Assembly: GCF_018598585.1 (NCBI RefSeq)
Contig: NZ_JAHESD010000002.1
Span: 124,001-188,000, forward strand
Direction: 5' to 3'
Length of the DNA stretch: 64,000 nucleotides
Source of the DNA: Chryseosolibacter indicum
GTDB lineage: Bacteria > Bacteroidota > Bacteroidia > Cytophagales > Cyclobacteriaceae
Positions 1 to 8,778 of this stretch are shown here, piece after piece. The position numbers were made by a program, and so were the translations under genes. The notes below the pieces were generated by a model. It did not search any database, was not told the origin of the DNA, and saw only the letters and a program-made list of their open reading frames with translations. Positions within the stretch are counted from its first letter, which is position 1. Every line of letters starts with the position of its first letter.

Positions 1-1383
1 TCTTTCACGTCTTACAATCTCTCTCAGTTCTTCTTGTCCAATAGGAAGTGTTATTTCTGGTAAATTAACATCACCTCTTTGGCGGACTTTATTAATGGCA
101 TCTGCTACGCTCTGATCAATATCATTAGCTTCAATTTTTGCTTCTGCATACGTCAATAAAACTTCGGCATAGCGTAATTGAATAATATTAATCCCATTGT
201 TCAGCTTGCTGTTTCTGTCTTCAGCATTGATATACTTTTTCAGCGTATATCCTGTAGATGTAGCATAGAATGTGCTACCAACTTCATCAGCAGTTTTGCT
301 GCCTGGTGTCGGGTTAAAGATTTTACCATCAGGAAGTACAGCGCCAGGTACATACAGTGTATAAGCCATTCGGGGATCGCGACCAACATAAGGATTGAAT
401 GGATCAAATCCACTTGTAACATCAGTGATTAGCTTTCCATTTTGCATCGTGTACATGTCACTTAGCGCCTTGGTAGGAACAAACTGGTTAGGACTAGGTG
501 TAGTTGTCCCATTTGCACTGTAAGGTGCCATAATCGCAAAAACCTGGTTTGGTAATATGTCTTTCACATATTGCCTGTCAAGTATAACCTCTTTATTAGT
601 TAAATCATTTTCACCAGCATAGGTAAAAAGGTTTTTGTATTGAGAATAAATATCGTACACATTAAGGTCCATTACTTTTTTTGCATCTGTAGCAGCCTCG
701 GCCATACGGCCTGCATAAAGATTGGCTCTTGCTTTTAAAGCTAAAGCTGCACCTTTTGTTATACGTCCTTTTTCTGCAGCACTATGCGTTGTAGGAAGTA
801 GATTTGCAGCGCTATCTAGTTCAGCATCTACAAAGTCCCAAACTTCAGAAACAGGCGCGCTTGTAAGTTCACGTGCTTCTTCAACGGAAATCATCTTTTT
901 AACAAGGGGTACGTTGCCAAACATGGCAGCCAGTTTAATGTACTGAAAAGCACGTAGTGTTTTAGCTTCTCCTATGTACTGTTCAACTACTTTTTTGTTA
1001 GCATCTGTAACAACTACTTTATGTATATTGTCAAGTACAAAGTTAGCTGCTGCAACTCCTTTATAAGCCACAGCCCATTCATCTGCAATTACAGAGCTTG
1101 AAGCATCCAGGCTTTGCTCAACAAAAGCATCGTTGCTAAAAAATAGATTTACATGTCCGATATCTGAATAAGCATCTCTTCTGAAAATACGTTCTGGTTC
1201 ATCCAGGTACTGGTATGCGGCGTTAACAGCTAGCTTGGCATCGTTATCACTGCCACTCCAGTAAAATTCATCTAACACTCTGTCAGTTGGTACCGTTTCG
1301 AGCAAGTCATCTGTACAACCTATCGTGCCAAGTGAGCACGATAGTGTAGTAATAGCTATGATAGAATATTTTTTAAATCTCAT
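1..1383 (-). CDS. SusD/RagB-family outer-membrane glycan-binding lipoprotein (3' end cut off)
   Basis: This gene runs off the left edge. Reading leftward from the ATG at 1383 there are 461 open codons and no stop. The N terminus (MRFKKYSIIAITTL) is a signal peptide with a candidate lipobox ending at Cys23 (GTIGC), followed by the usual SusD segment DDLLETVPTDRV. TPR-like helical segments follow (EAKTLRAFQYIKLA, ALALKARANLYAGRMAEAA), and near the edge comes the family signature around RYAEVLLTYAEAK. SusD proteins sit on the cell surface as a lid on a SusC transporter and capture oligosaccharides or peptides. It lies 21 bp downstream of the SusC gene on the same strand, so the two form an operon. 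The substrate cannot be read from the sequence. The family assignment is firm. Confidence 0.95.
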   Translation of the reverse strand, partial: MRFKKYSIIAITTLSCSLGTIGCTDDLLETVPTDRVLDEFYWSGSDNDAKLAVNAAYQYLDEPERIFRRDAYSDIGHVNLFFSNDAFVEQSLDASSSVIADEWAVAYKGVAAANFVLDNIHKVVVTDANKKVVEQYIGEAKTLRAFQYIKLAAMFGNVPLVKKMISVEEARELTSAPVSEVWDFVDAELDSAANLLPTTHSAAEKGRITKGAALALKARANLYAGRMAEAATDAKKVMDLNVYDIYSQYKNLFTYAGENDLTNKEVILDRQYVKDILPNQVFAIMAPYSANGTTTPSPNQFVPTKALSDMYTMQNGKLITDVTSGFDPFNPYVGRDPRMAYTLYVPGAVLPDGKIFNPTPGSKTADEVGSTFYATSTGYTLKKYINAEDRNSKLNNGINIIQLRYAEVLLTYAEAKIEANDIDQSVADAINKVRQRGDVNLPEITLPIGQEELREIVRRER

Positions 1384-1404
1384 GATTTCAATCATTAGTA
1401 GTTG

Positions 1405-4400
1405 TTAAAATTGAACATTAACGCCCAGTGTCATAAGAGAAACCTGAGGATAGTATAATGCTCTTCCAGATTCCACTTCAGGATCAAGTCCCCATTCCTT
1501 CAACTTAGAGAAGGTCAATACATTCGTTGCTGAAGCGTATACACTAGCCTTTGTCATACGTGCTTTTTCAATAAGCGACGAAGGAAGGTTATACGTCAAT
1601 TGAATATTCTTCAGCTTCAGGTAAGAAGCATCCAAAATCATTCTGTCCGAAGTATTCACGTTTTTTAACTCGCGTTTTACAGGACGTGGGAATTTAGCGT
1701 TTGGATTAGTTGGTGTCCAATAATTTCCTTCTACAACGGAAGGTACGAATCCCTCGTTGTTACCCATTTCAGCAAGTGCACCTGATAATCTTACGTCCAT
1801 ATCTGCAGCTCCTTGGAAGAACGCTGCCAATTCAAAATTCTTGTATCCAAGGTTAACTGTAAAGCCGTAAGTAAACTTAGGGAAGCTTGTGCCAATCATC
1901 ATCATATCATCTGCGTTGATGATCTTATCGTTGTTACGATCAACATACTTCACATCGCCTGGTTTTGCTGTTTTTTTGTCACCGTAATCGCCAATCGTTG
2001 GATATTGAGCAATTTCAGTATCGTTTTGAAATAAGCCATCGGTTTGGTAACCCCAGTGTGCATTAATAGGAAGACCTTCCTTAATTACATAACGTGGGTC
2101 TATGTCATTTCCAGTAATATAAGGTCCTGTTCCTGCAAGGTCAACCACTTCATTCTTGTTCATAGCGAAGTTACCGCTAAAGCCATAGGTGAACCCGGGC
2201 TTAAATTCTCCTCTATAACCAAGAGCAAGTTCAATCCCGCTATTATCTACAATACCCGCATTTTGAGGTGCTGGAAGAAGTCCAACAGTTGAAGGAATTG
2301 GAAGGTTTATCAAAATGCCATCAGTACGTTTCTTATAGTAATCAAATGATAGACTGAGGTTTTCAAATAGCAACGCATCGAAACCTACGTTTGTCTGCTC
2401 AGTTGTTTCCCATGTTATATCCCTGTTAGCTAATTGTTTGAAACCATATGATATTACAGAAGCACCTCCGAAATAGTATGCGCCTGGGTCATAAGCCTGA
2501 TAGTAGCTATAAAGTCCTACGGCCTGATTACCTGTTTTTCCCCAAGATCCTCTTATCTTAAGTTCTTCTATAAAGTTTACGTTTTCAAGGAATTGCTCTT
2601 CCGAAATTCTCCATCCTGCTGAAACCGAAGGGAAAAAGCTATATACGTTATCTCCAATAAAGCGAGATGATCCGTCATAACGACCGTTTACTTCAAATAG
2701 GTACTTGTCAGCAAAGGCATAATTTACACGCAACATATAAGAGCGAAGTCCCCATTTGGTATCGCGGCCTCTGTTGTTTCTCGTTCCGTCATTTGCACCT
2801 TGTCCGATTGATTGAACGTCGTTGCTATAGAATCGCTCTCTATATGCCCATAATGAGTCAGTTGTATTAGAGATTTCAGAGTGTCCTATCAACGTTGAAA
2901 TGTTGTGTTTGCCAAACTCTTTTTGGTAAGTCAGTAAATTGTTGATAGTATACTCAGTAGCATTAATTCTAGACTCTGCAAGCGAATTGTTGGCCGGAAC
3001 TTTTGTAATATTTTTAACCTTGTCCGTATTACTAAAAGAATTTGTAAAGTCCTTCTTACGTGTCAAAACAATACGTGGCGCGATTTGGGTGCTAAACTTC
3101 AATCCATCAACAATCTCCCAGCTTGCACGCAGGCTACCAATGATATTTTCAACTACCTGTGTTGATTTTCCACCAAGTTCAGCATACATAAGCGGGTTGT
3201 GTCCTTGGCTGCTTAATCCGTAGGATCCATCCGAGTATTTAGGAACTGCGAAAAGTGAACCATGGAAAAGCCTGTCATAAATTGTGGATTCCAAAGTAGG
3301 TGTAGTTGAACGCTCACGTCTGTAGTTCAAATCTCCTGATACTGAAATTCTCTTTGATATGGCAAAGTCAGAATTCAACCTTACATCTTTCAGGTCAAAG
3401 TCATAACCTTCTATTAACGCATCTTGGCGCATATTGCGCGCACTCATACGGGCCTTAAAGTTCTCGCTACCACCACTTACGGCAATAGAATTATTATACT
3501 GCGGTGCAGTTTTAAATAACTCTTTATACCATACGTTTGGTAAAGGATATTGTTCACGGTCTTTGCTGTTTACCCAGGTCTGGATAGACTCATCGGTGAA
3601 CATTGCTGGTACTGCAAGCCCGGCGTTGTTATAGGCAGTCTGTTGTAACCTCATATACGCCTCAGTATCCATCATTTCAGGATTATTGATTGAGCGCTGT
3701 AAAGCATAGTATCCATTATAGTCTACTGTAACTTTACCTTCTTTTGCTCTCTTTGTCGTGATAAGGATTACACCATTTGCAGCTCGTGAACCATAGATTG
3801 CTGTGGAAGCAGCATCTTTTAGAATTGATACAGACTCGATGTCATTCGGATTGATAAAGTTCATATCCTGTTCAATTCCGTCTACAATTACTAATGGGTC
3901 ATTCTTGCGCTTGTTGTTTTTGTCAGGTAAGCTGGTAGTACCACGTATGGTAAGAGCAGTTTTAGCTCTTCCTGGTATACCACCCTGGTCTTGTACAGTT
4001 AATCCTGCTGCCTGCCCTTGTAGGGCCTGAGATAGATTAGAAAGCGGTCTTACAGTAAGCGCTTCTGTTTGTACAGTGGCAACTGAGTTGGTAAGACTTA
4101 CCTTTTTCTGCACACCATATCCTACAACTACAACTTCACCTAGTGTAGAGATATCTTCTGCCATTACAACTTCAATCTTTGTCTGGTTACCTACAGGTAT
4201 TTCCTGTGGTGTATAACCAATAAATGAGAAGACAAGTACGGCATCCGGATTGGTAACGTTCAAAGTAAACTTACCATCCCCATCGGTGGTGGTACCATTA
4301 GCCGTACCTTTCTCTAAAACGTTAACACCAGGCATAGTTTCTCCTCCAGAAGTTACTGTACCTGATATGTTTATTTCAGATTGTTGAAATAATGATGATG

Positions 4401-4551
4401 CAAAACTTGAATTGGTATTTGTGTAAAACAATACACTACTTGCATGTGCTTGTGACGCAGCAAAAGAACCAGCCAATATAAGAACGGCAGGCTTTAAAGT
4501 GTAAGGTCTCCACTGCTTATGCCTGAGGCATTCCAGTATAGATAATTTCAT
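1405..4551 (-). CDS. SusC/RagA-family TonB-linked outer-membrane transporter
   Basis: The 1048-residue protein has a signal peptide (about 1-38), a carboxypeptidase-regulatory-like beta-sandwich at about 58-135 (ISGTVTSGGETMPGVNV, then FIGYTPQEIPV), a TonB-box-like segment VVVVGYGVQKK, and a plug domain ending in the typical SusC segment SVSILKDAASTAIYGSRAANG. A long beta-barrel follows and ends in an aromatic residue (GVNVQF). SusC barrels import glycan or peptide fragments across the outer membrane using TonB energy, with SusD as the lid. Length is typical. It is the first gene of the susC-susD pair. No ECF sigma/anti-sigma genes or glycoside hydrolases lie on this side, so substrate and regulation stay open. 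Confidence 0.97.
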   Translation of the reverse strand: MKLSILECLRHKQWRPYTLKPAVLILAGSFAASQAHASSVLFYTNTNSSFASSLFQQSEINISGTVTSGGETMPGVNVLEKGTANGTTTDGDGKFTLNVTNPDAVLVFSFIGYTPQEIPVGNQTKIEVVMAEDISTLGEVVVVGYGVQKKVSLTNSVATVQTEALTVRPLSNLSQALQGQAAGLTVQDQGGIPGRAKTALTIRGTTSLPDKNNKRKNDPLVIVDGIEQDMNFINPNDIESVSILKDAASTAIYGSRAANGVILITTKRAKEGKVTVDYNGYYALQRSINNPEMMDTEAYMRLQQTAYNNAGLAVPAMFTDESIQTWVNSKDREQYPLPNVWYKELFKTAPQYNNSIAVSGGSENFKARMSARNMRQDALIEGYDFDLKDVRLNSDFAISKRISVSGDLNYRRERSTTPTLESTIYDRLFHGSLFAVPKYSDGSYGLSSQGHNPLMYAELGGKSTQVVENIIGSLRASWEIVDGLKFSTQIAPRIVLTRKKDFTNSFSNTDKVKNITKVPANNSLAESRINATEYTINNLLTYQKEFGKHNISTLIGHSEISNTTDSLWAYRERFYSNDVQSIGQGANDGTRNNRGRDTKWGLRSYMLRVNYAFADKYLFEVNGRYDGSSRFIGDNVYSFFPSVSAGWRISEEQFLENVNFIEELKIRGSWGKTGNQAVGLYSYYQAYDPGAYYFGGASVISYGFKQLANRDITWETTEQTNVGFDALLFENLSLSFDYYKKRTDGILINLPIPSTVGLLPAPQNAGIVDNSGIELALGYRGEFKPGFTYGFSGNFAMNKNEVVDLAGTGPYITGNDIDPRYVIKEGLPINAHWGYQTDGLFQNDTEIAQYPTIGDYGDKKTAKPGDVKYVDRNNDKIINADDMMMIGTSFPKFTYGFTVNLGYKNFELAAFFQGAADMDVRLSGALAEMGNNEGFVPSVVEGNYWTPTNPNAKFPRPVKRELKNVNTSDRMILDASYLKLKNIQLTYNLPSSLIEKARMTKASVYASATNVLTFSKLKEWGLDPEVESGRALYYPQVSLMTLGVNVQF

Positions 4552-5294
4552 ATGTGGGGTTTAATGTTTTAATCGGTTTTCTCAAATGCCTGCATCTCCT
4601 TGAGAACAGGTAAGAACAAAAACAGGACTGGTTTTTGTTTTTAATTGATTCACTAGGTCTGAGTCATGTCATTTGCGTTAACTATATTTCTATCTCAATA
4701 GGTTTGTGTGCTGCTAATAATTACAATAACCGCACTTAGCGCCTTACAATAGAGCACACGTTATACACCTCTTTTTAATCGGGCGTAAAACTATGTTTGT
4801 TTATAGATGATTAGTTCGCAATATCTTTTATGATCTTACATAGGTAGACGGTTGAGCAGCTTCGCTGCTGCACAGCATTAACAGTACCTACCACGTTGTA
4901 AGTGTGATTTTTTGAAAAATCAGTACCTGGATATTTGGAAATATGAATTTAAAATACGTTTCAAACTTTTTGTTTGTGTTTTCTATGGGTCGTCTAATGT
5001 AATGATTACGTTAACTGCTTGATTCTCAAATCCGATTGTTGATTAAAAAAGATTTAGTTGATACAGGATGTCTATTTCAAGCATGGGGTCTTTTCTGGTT
5101 TGAATTGTCAGGGGGTAAGTATTTATACGGAGATAAGATGAAATTTCTATCTTCGAATGTTTCTGGTGTTGACAACGGTATGTGTTAGATATTATAAAAA
5201 TTTAAAGAATGAGCATCTTTTAGTACAAATGCTGTCCAAAATGGTTTCTGAAAACATAATGGAATATGAATCAATTGTAAGAATTTTGTGAGAG
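4552..5294. other. Divergent spacer between susC and the FGE gene
   Basis: A 743-bp AT-rich spacer between two divergent genes, so it must hold both promoters. A -7-like element TATGTTTG lies at 4792-4799 on the plus strand, but no good -33 TTTG is correctly spaced. A small hairpin (AGCAGC, loop TTC, GCTGCT) lies at 4855-4869. I found no convincing minus-strand -7 element for susC and no credible small gene. The minus-strand reading frame at 5192-5527 overlaps the FGE gene and looks like a shadow. Confidence 0.5.
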
Positions 5295-6221
5295 ATGAAT
5301 GCCGGAAATATATACCGAAAAAGCTTACTGTTTATTGTGATGTTGGGTGCAGCATGCACCAAACATAAAGAGCCTCTTAATAAAGATAATAGCAATGCCG
5401 AAGATAAAATGGTTTGGATTTCCGAGGGAAATTCTCCGCATGGAGATGATAAGGTCTCTGTAAAAGGCTTCTGGATGGATAGCCATGAGGTTACTAACCG
5501 GCAATTCGATGAGTTTGTTAAAGCCACGGGCTACATAACTGTTGCAGAACGAAAGCTCGATTGGGAACAGTTGCGTGCACAGCTTCCTGTTGGCACACCT
5601 AAACCGCCTGACAGTCTACTAGTGCCTGGTTCTATCGTGTTCATCCAACCTCATGAACCAGTTATGTTAAATGAGTATTCTCAATGGTGGGTATTCATGC
5701 CAAAGGCTGACTGGCGACATCCTGAAGGCGAATCCAGTAATATCGAAAACCGGTGGGATCATCCCGTGGTTCACATTGCCTATGAAGATGCTGTAGCCTA
5801 TTGCAATTGGGTAGGTAAACGATTGCCTACTGAGGCCGAGTGGGAGTTTGCAGCAGGCATCATTAGTACCAAGGCCAATGAAACCGACGCACTTGGAAAG
5901 TTCACAGCCAATACTTATCAGGGAAGCTTTCCTGTGACAAATTTAAATGAGGACGGTTTTGAAGGCACTTCTCCTGTAAAAAGTTTTCAACCCAATCAAT
6001 TTGGACTATATGATATGATTGGTAACGTATGGGAATGGACGAGCGACAGTTTTTATGACCCTGCCGAGCCAGGTATTGAAAAACGTATAACAAAAGGAGG
6101 TTCGTACTTATGTTCATCGAACTATTGTTCCAACTACAGGACTGATGCTCGGCAGGGCACTGCTGTAGACTCCGGAATTTCCAATGTGGGCTTTCGATGC
6201 GTAAGAGATAGCCAGGAGTAA
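5295..6221 (+). CDS. Formylglycine-generating enzyme (SUMF1/FGE-sulfatase family) lipoprotein
   Basis: 308 residues. The N terminus has a lipobox (VMLGAAC), so this is probably a secreted lipoprotein. The FGE-sulfatase fold is marked by [14 protein letters not shown], the segment [38 protein letters not shown] and the C-terminal GFRCVR. The catalytic region [15 protein letters not shown] keeps both cysteines in C-x4-C spacing (Cys273 and Cys278). This pair is typical of true FGEs, which oxidise a sulfatase cysteine to formylglycine, and is usually absent from structural relatives such as GldJ/GldK. No sulfatase gene lies in the window. The divergent SusCD pair would fit sulfated-glycan use, but that is inference. 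The ATG at 5295 gives a complete signal peptide. Confidence 0.9.
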   Translation: MNAGNIYRKSLLFIVMLGAACTKHKEPLNKDNSNAEDKMVWISEGNSPHGDDKVSVKGFWMDSHEVTNRQFDEFVKATGYITVAERKLDWEQLRAQLPVGTPKPPDSLLVPGSIVFIQPHEPVMLNEYSQWWVFMPKADWRHPEGESSNIENRWDHPVVHIAYEDAVAYCNWVGKRLPTEAEWEFAAGIISTKANETDALGKFTANTYQGSFPVTNLNEDGFEGTSPVKSFQPNQFGLYDMIGNVWEWTSDSFYDPAEPGIEKRITKGGSYLCSSNYCSNYRTDARQGTAVDSGISNVGFRCVRDSQE

Positions 6222-6351
6222 TCCCATCTATTTTGTTTCTTATATAGAGTTGTCAGGGTAGTAAGAGAAGATTCAGGGTATAATTCGCAGGTGGTGCTAA
6301 TTCTTTCCAAAACATTCTTTGGTCTTTCTGCCAAAGTGACTTAAAAAAGGC

Positions 6352-6395
6352 ATGAGTAAGCCAGGACGAAGGTAGGACGAAGCTACGACGGAGCC
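6352..6395. repeat. 11-bp-period tandem array, 3-4 units
   Basis: Unit starts are exactly 11 bp apart: AGGACGAAGGT (6363-6373), AGGACGAAGCT (6374-6384) and ACGACGGAGCC (6385-6395). A weaker unit ATGAGTAAGCC (6352-6362) lies in front. The period equals about one helical turn and is not a multiple of three, so this is not coding. Similar 11-bp-period arrays occur at 36983-37026 and 61297-61340. Confidence 0.8.
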
Positions 6396-6768
6396 AGTTT
6401 ATAAGATTTGAGTATATGTAGCCAAATATAATTCTTCAGGCCGGAAGTAATGTCAGCCTCTATCAAAAGCACTGCCACAAAGATCCTTTGAGTACGTAAG
6501 CAAAGGCAAGCACAACACATGATCGCCGCAGATGCTATTATTTCATCCAAAGACCGTTCTGATACAATATAATCCTTAATGCTGTTGTTCGCAACCTGTT
6601 ATTTTTTAATTTCATTAACTGACTGAAGTATCGAGCAGGGTAGTAGTAATCTCCTGTATTTCCCCCGGATCATCTGAATTGCGAAGCGTGAAAGGATAGT
6701 CATGGTTGTTATCCCGGGATAGTTAAATGAAAACTAAAGAGTTTTAAAACGATTGTCCAGCATTAATC

Positions 6769-6804
6769 TGCTAATTTGATATATTTATGCTAAATTGGTA
6801 TATC
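6769..6804 (+). promoter_or_regulatory. 17-bp imperfect direct repeat upstream of the InsA-like gene
   Basis: TGCTAATTTGATATATT (6769-6785) and TGCTAAATTGGTATATC (6788-6804) match at 14 of 17 positions and start 19 bp apart. The second copy ends 20 bp before the ATG at 6825. TTTG and TTGG elements inside the copies resemble parts of a Bacteroidota promoter. This could be a promoter with an operator for a DNA-binding protein, perhaps the zinc-ribbon/HTH product itself. That role is inference. Confidence 0.45.
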
Positions 6805-6824
6805 ACCCCTAACCCTCTTCATTT

Positions 6825-7253
6825 ATGCAGGAAATTGTCTGCCCCAAATGCAAACATGATGTATTAATTAAAAGCGGAATAGTAAAAGGTCGCCAGCGAT
6901 TTCGTTGTAAGAAGTGCGACTACTTCTTTACGGTTTTAAAAGAGGGAAAGAACATAGACCCTTACTATGTAATCAAAGCACTTCAACTTTACATTGAAGG
7001 TGTCACGCTGCGCGAAATAGAGCGTATCCTGGGCGTTAGCCATGTATCTGTACTCAACTGGGTTAAGAAGTACAATGTAAAGGCACCGGAAAACTATGAG
7101 TACCATCCCACCTACACAGTCCTCAACCACACTGAGCTGTTAAGCTTCTTCTCTTCTAAAGATAGCCTTAAAGGTGCGGGCTGCATTATTACGGAGCTTG
7201 GCGACAAATTTATGATGATTAAGTGGGAGCGTTTCCGCAAAAGCAAAGTGTGA
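6825..7253 (+). CDS. IS1 InsA-like zinc-ribbon/HTH protein, probably a domesticated regulator
   Basis: 142 residues. Residues 1-40 form a zinc ribbon with two CxxC pairs (CPKCKHD and CKKCDYF), as in the InsA N terminus of IS1-family transposases. Residues 50-85 form a helix-turn-helix (LYIEGVTLREIERILGVSH, then SVLNWVKKY). The C-terminal tail of about 55 residues ends without a DDE catalytic domain. No InsB frame, terminal inverted repeats or target duplication are visible, so this is not a working insertion sequence. It lies 88 bp upstream of a porin-MHS transporter pair on the same strand, which suggests a local transcription regulator. Function is inferred from domains only. Confidence 0.75.
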   Translation: MQEIVCPKCKHDVLIKSGIVKGRQRFRCKKCDYFFTVLKEGKNIDPYYVIKALQLYIEGVTLREIERILGVSHVSVLNWVKKYNVKAPENYEYHPTYTVLNHTELLSFFSSKDSLKGAGCIITELGDKFMMIKWERFRKSKV

Positions 7254-7341
7254 AGTATATAATTTAACAAAAGTATAGTTGCAAAACGATTTCAGAAAGA
7301 CAGTTTGATGAATTTGGTCTCAACACCAATAAACCTTTTTT

Positions 7342-8751
7342 ATGAGACTAAGGCATCATGCATTCCTCTACGCATTGCTTTTCACAGCATTTGCTGCACA
7401 TTCACAAGGTTCAGAAACCTATAATTCCGGTGTAAAGGTGAACCTCGATCCGGAAGGAAATAAGTACGTTCGTTTTATCATCTGGAATCAGATCTGGATG
7501 AGATCCATTCAACACAACGATGGCACAGCGGTAAATGGAGTTCCCAGTAACAATACGTGGGATATTGGCGCAAGAAGACTTCGCTTTTTAGCCTACGCAC
7601 AAATAACACCACGTTACCTGGTACTAACACATTTCGGTATTAACAACCAGTCTTTTGCTACAGGGGGTGCATCAGGTTCGTCAGGTACCGGAGGATACGG
7701 TGCGGGTAAAAAGCCAGGCATCTTCTTTCACGATGTCTGGAATGAATATGCCATTGTCCCTGCAGTAGATCCTGAGACAAAGACACCCAACAAATACAAC
7801 GTATACCTTGGTGCAGGATTACATTATTGGTGGGGTATCAGTCGCATAAGCAGTGCCAGTACATTAAACTTTCTTGCAATAGATGCACCTGTTGTCAACT
7901 GGCCTTTGGTAGATTTAAGCGATCAGTTTGTAAGACAGTTCGGTGTTTACACGAAAGGCAGACTTGGTAAATTGAATTACAACTTTAGCGTTAACAAACC
8001 CTTCGCTACAAATCTGACACCCGCCGTCGACCCTTTAAAAGGAAGGGTTGCAGTAGATAATAATGGTGATGCCAAGCCTGCCGTTCAGGGATATTTTGAT
8101 TACCAGTTTCTTGATCAGGAAAGCAACGTACTGCCTTACAGGGTTGGAACATATGTCGGCACCAAAAAGGTGTTTAACATTGGTGCAGGGTTCTATCATA
8201 ATAATAACGGTACCAGAAGCCTCGACGCCGCAGGCGATCTGCAACGTCATAACATTACCTTAATCGGTGTTGATGTTTTCGCTGATATGCCCATAGGATC
8301 TAAAGAGAAGAATATGGCAATTACCGCTTATGGCGTATATTACAATTATGATTTTGGTCCTAACTATATTAGGCACGTAGGCATTATGAACCCGGCCGCA
8401 GGTTTCGATCCAAACTACACAGGGCCAAGGTCCGTTCAGGGCTTCGGTAATAATCGTCCTTTTGTAGGTACCGGAAATATTATTTACGCACAAGCCGGGC
8501 TGTTATTACCCAAAGGTATCAGTGGTAAACTTCGTTTACAGCCCTTTGGTGCTTTTACATTGAAAGATTTTGAATATCTTGATGAGACAGGAAGTTATAT
8601 TGATTTTGGAGCTAATATTTTCCTTGATGGTCATCATGCTAAAATAACCCCGCAGTACAGCATAAGACCTCAGTACTTCACGCAGAACGATAGGAGGGTA
8701 GTTGATGGTAACAAAGGAGAATTTATGATTCAACTCCAGGTCTATTTATAG
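7342..8751 (+). CDS. Outer-membrane porin
   Basis: 469 residues with a cleavable signal peptide (LLFTAFAAHSQG). The rest is Gly/Asn/Tyr-rich with alternating beta-strands (KVNLDPEGNKYVRFIIWNQIW, RLRFLAYAQITPRYLVLTHFG) and a C-terminal strand ending in an aromatic-rich segment (GEFMIQLQVYL). Length and texture fit a phosphate-selective/OprP-like or general Bacteroidota porin. It is 27 bp upstream of an MHS-family inner-membrane transporter, so the two probably form an outer-plus-inner-membrane uptake route for one small metabolite. The ATG at 7342 gives the full signal peptide. Confidence 0.85.
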   Translation: MRLRHHAFLYALLFTAFAAHSQGSETYNSGVKVNLDPEGNKYVRFIIWNQIWMRSIQHNDGTAVNGVPSNNTWDIGARRLRFLAYAQITPRYLVLTHFGINNQSFATGGASGSSGTGGYGAGKKPGIFFHDVWNEYAIVPAVDPETKTPNKYNVYLGAGLHYWWGISRISSASTLNFLAIDAPVVNWPLVDLSDQFVRQFGVYTKGRLGKLNYNFSVNKPFATNLTPAVDPLKGRVAVDNNGDAKPAVQGYFDYQFLDQESNVLPYRVGTYVGTKKVFNIGAGFYHNNNGTRSLDAAGDLQRHNITLIGVDVFADMPIGSKEKNMAITAYGVYYNYDFGPNYIRHVGIMNPAAGFDPNYTGPRSVQGFGNNRPFVGTGNIIYAQAGLLLPKGISGKLRLQPFGAFTLKDFEYLDETGSYIDFGANIFLDGHHAKITPQYSIRPQYFTQNDRRVVDGNKGEFMIQLQVYL

Positions 8752-8778
8752 AAACTACTTAAGCTACTAATATAAATT

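Larger units (their letters stand above)
6222..6824. other. Intergenic region with an 11-bp tandem array and a coding-like relic
   Basis: A 603-bp spacer between the FGE gene and the InsA-like gene. It holds the tandem array at 6352-6395 and the direct repeat at 6769-6804, both listed separately. On the minus strand about 71 codons are open from about 6604 to 6386, with protein-like composition (for example SERSLDEIIASAAIM). This frame has no ATG in a sensible place and its stop lies inside the tandem array. I read it as at most a gene relic. Confidence 0.45.

Noticed and set aside
5192-5527. 111-codon minus-strand frame over the FGE start
   Set aside because: It is antisense to the conserved FGE gene and lacks protein-like character; read as a shadow.
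6825-7253. Active IS1 insertion sequence
   Set aside because: There is no InsB/DDE catalytic frame, no terminal inverted repeats and no target duplication.
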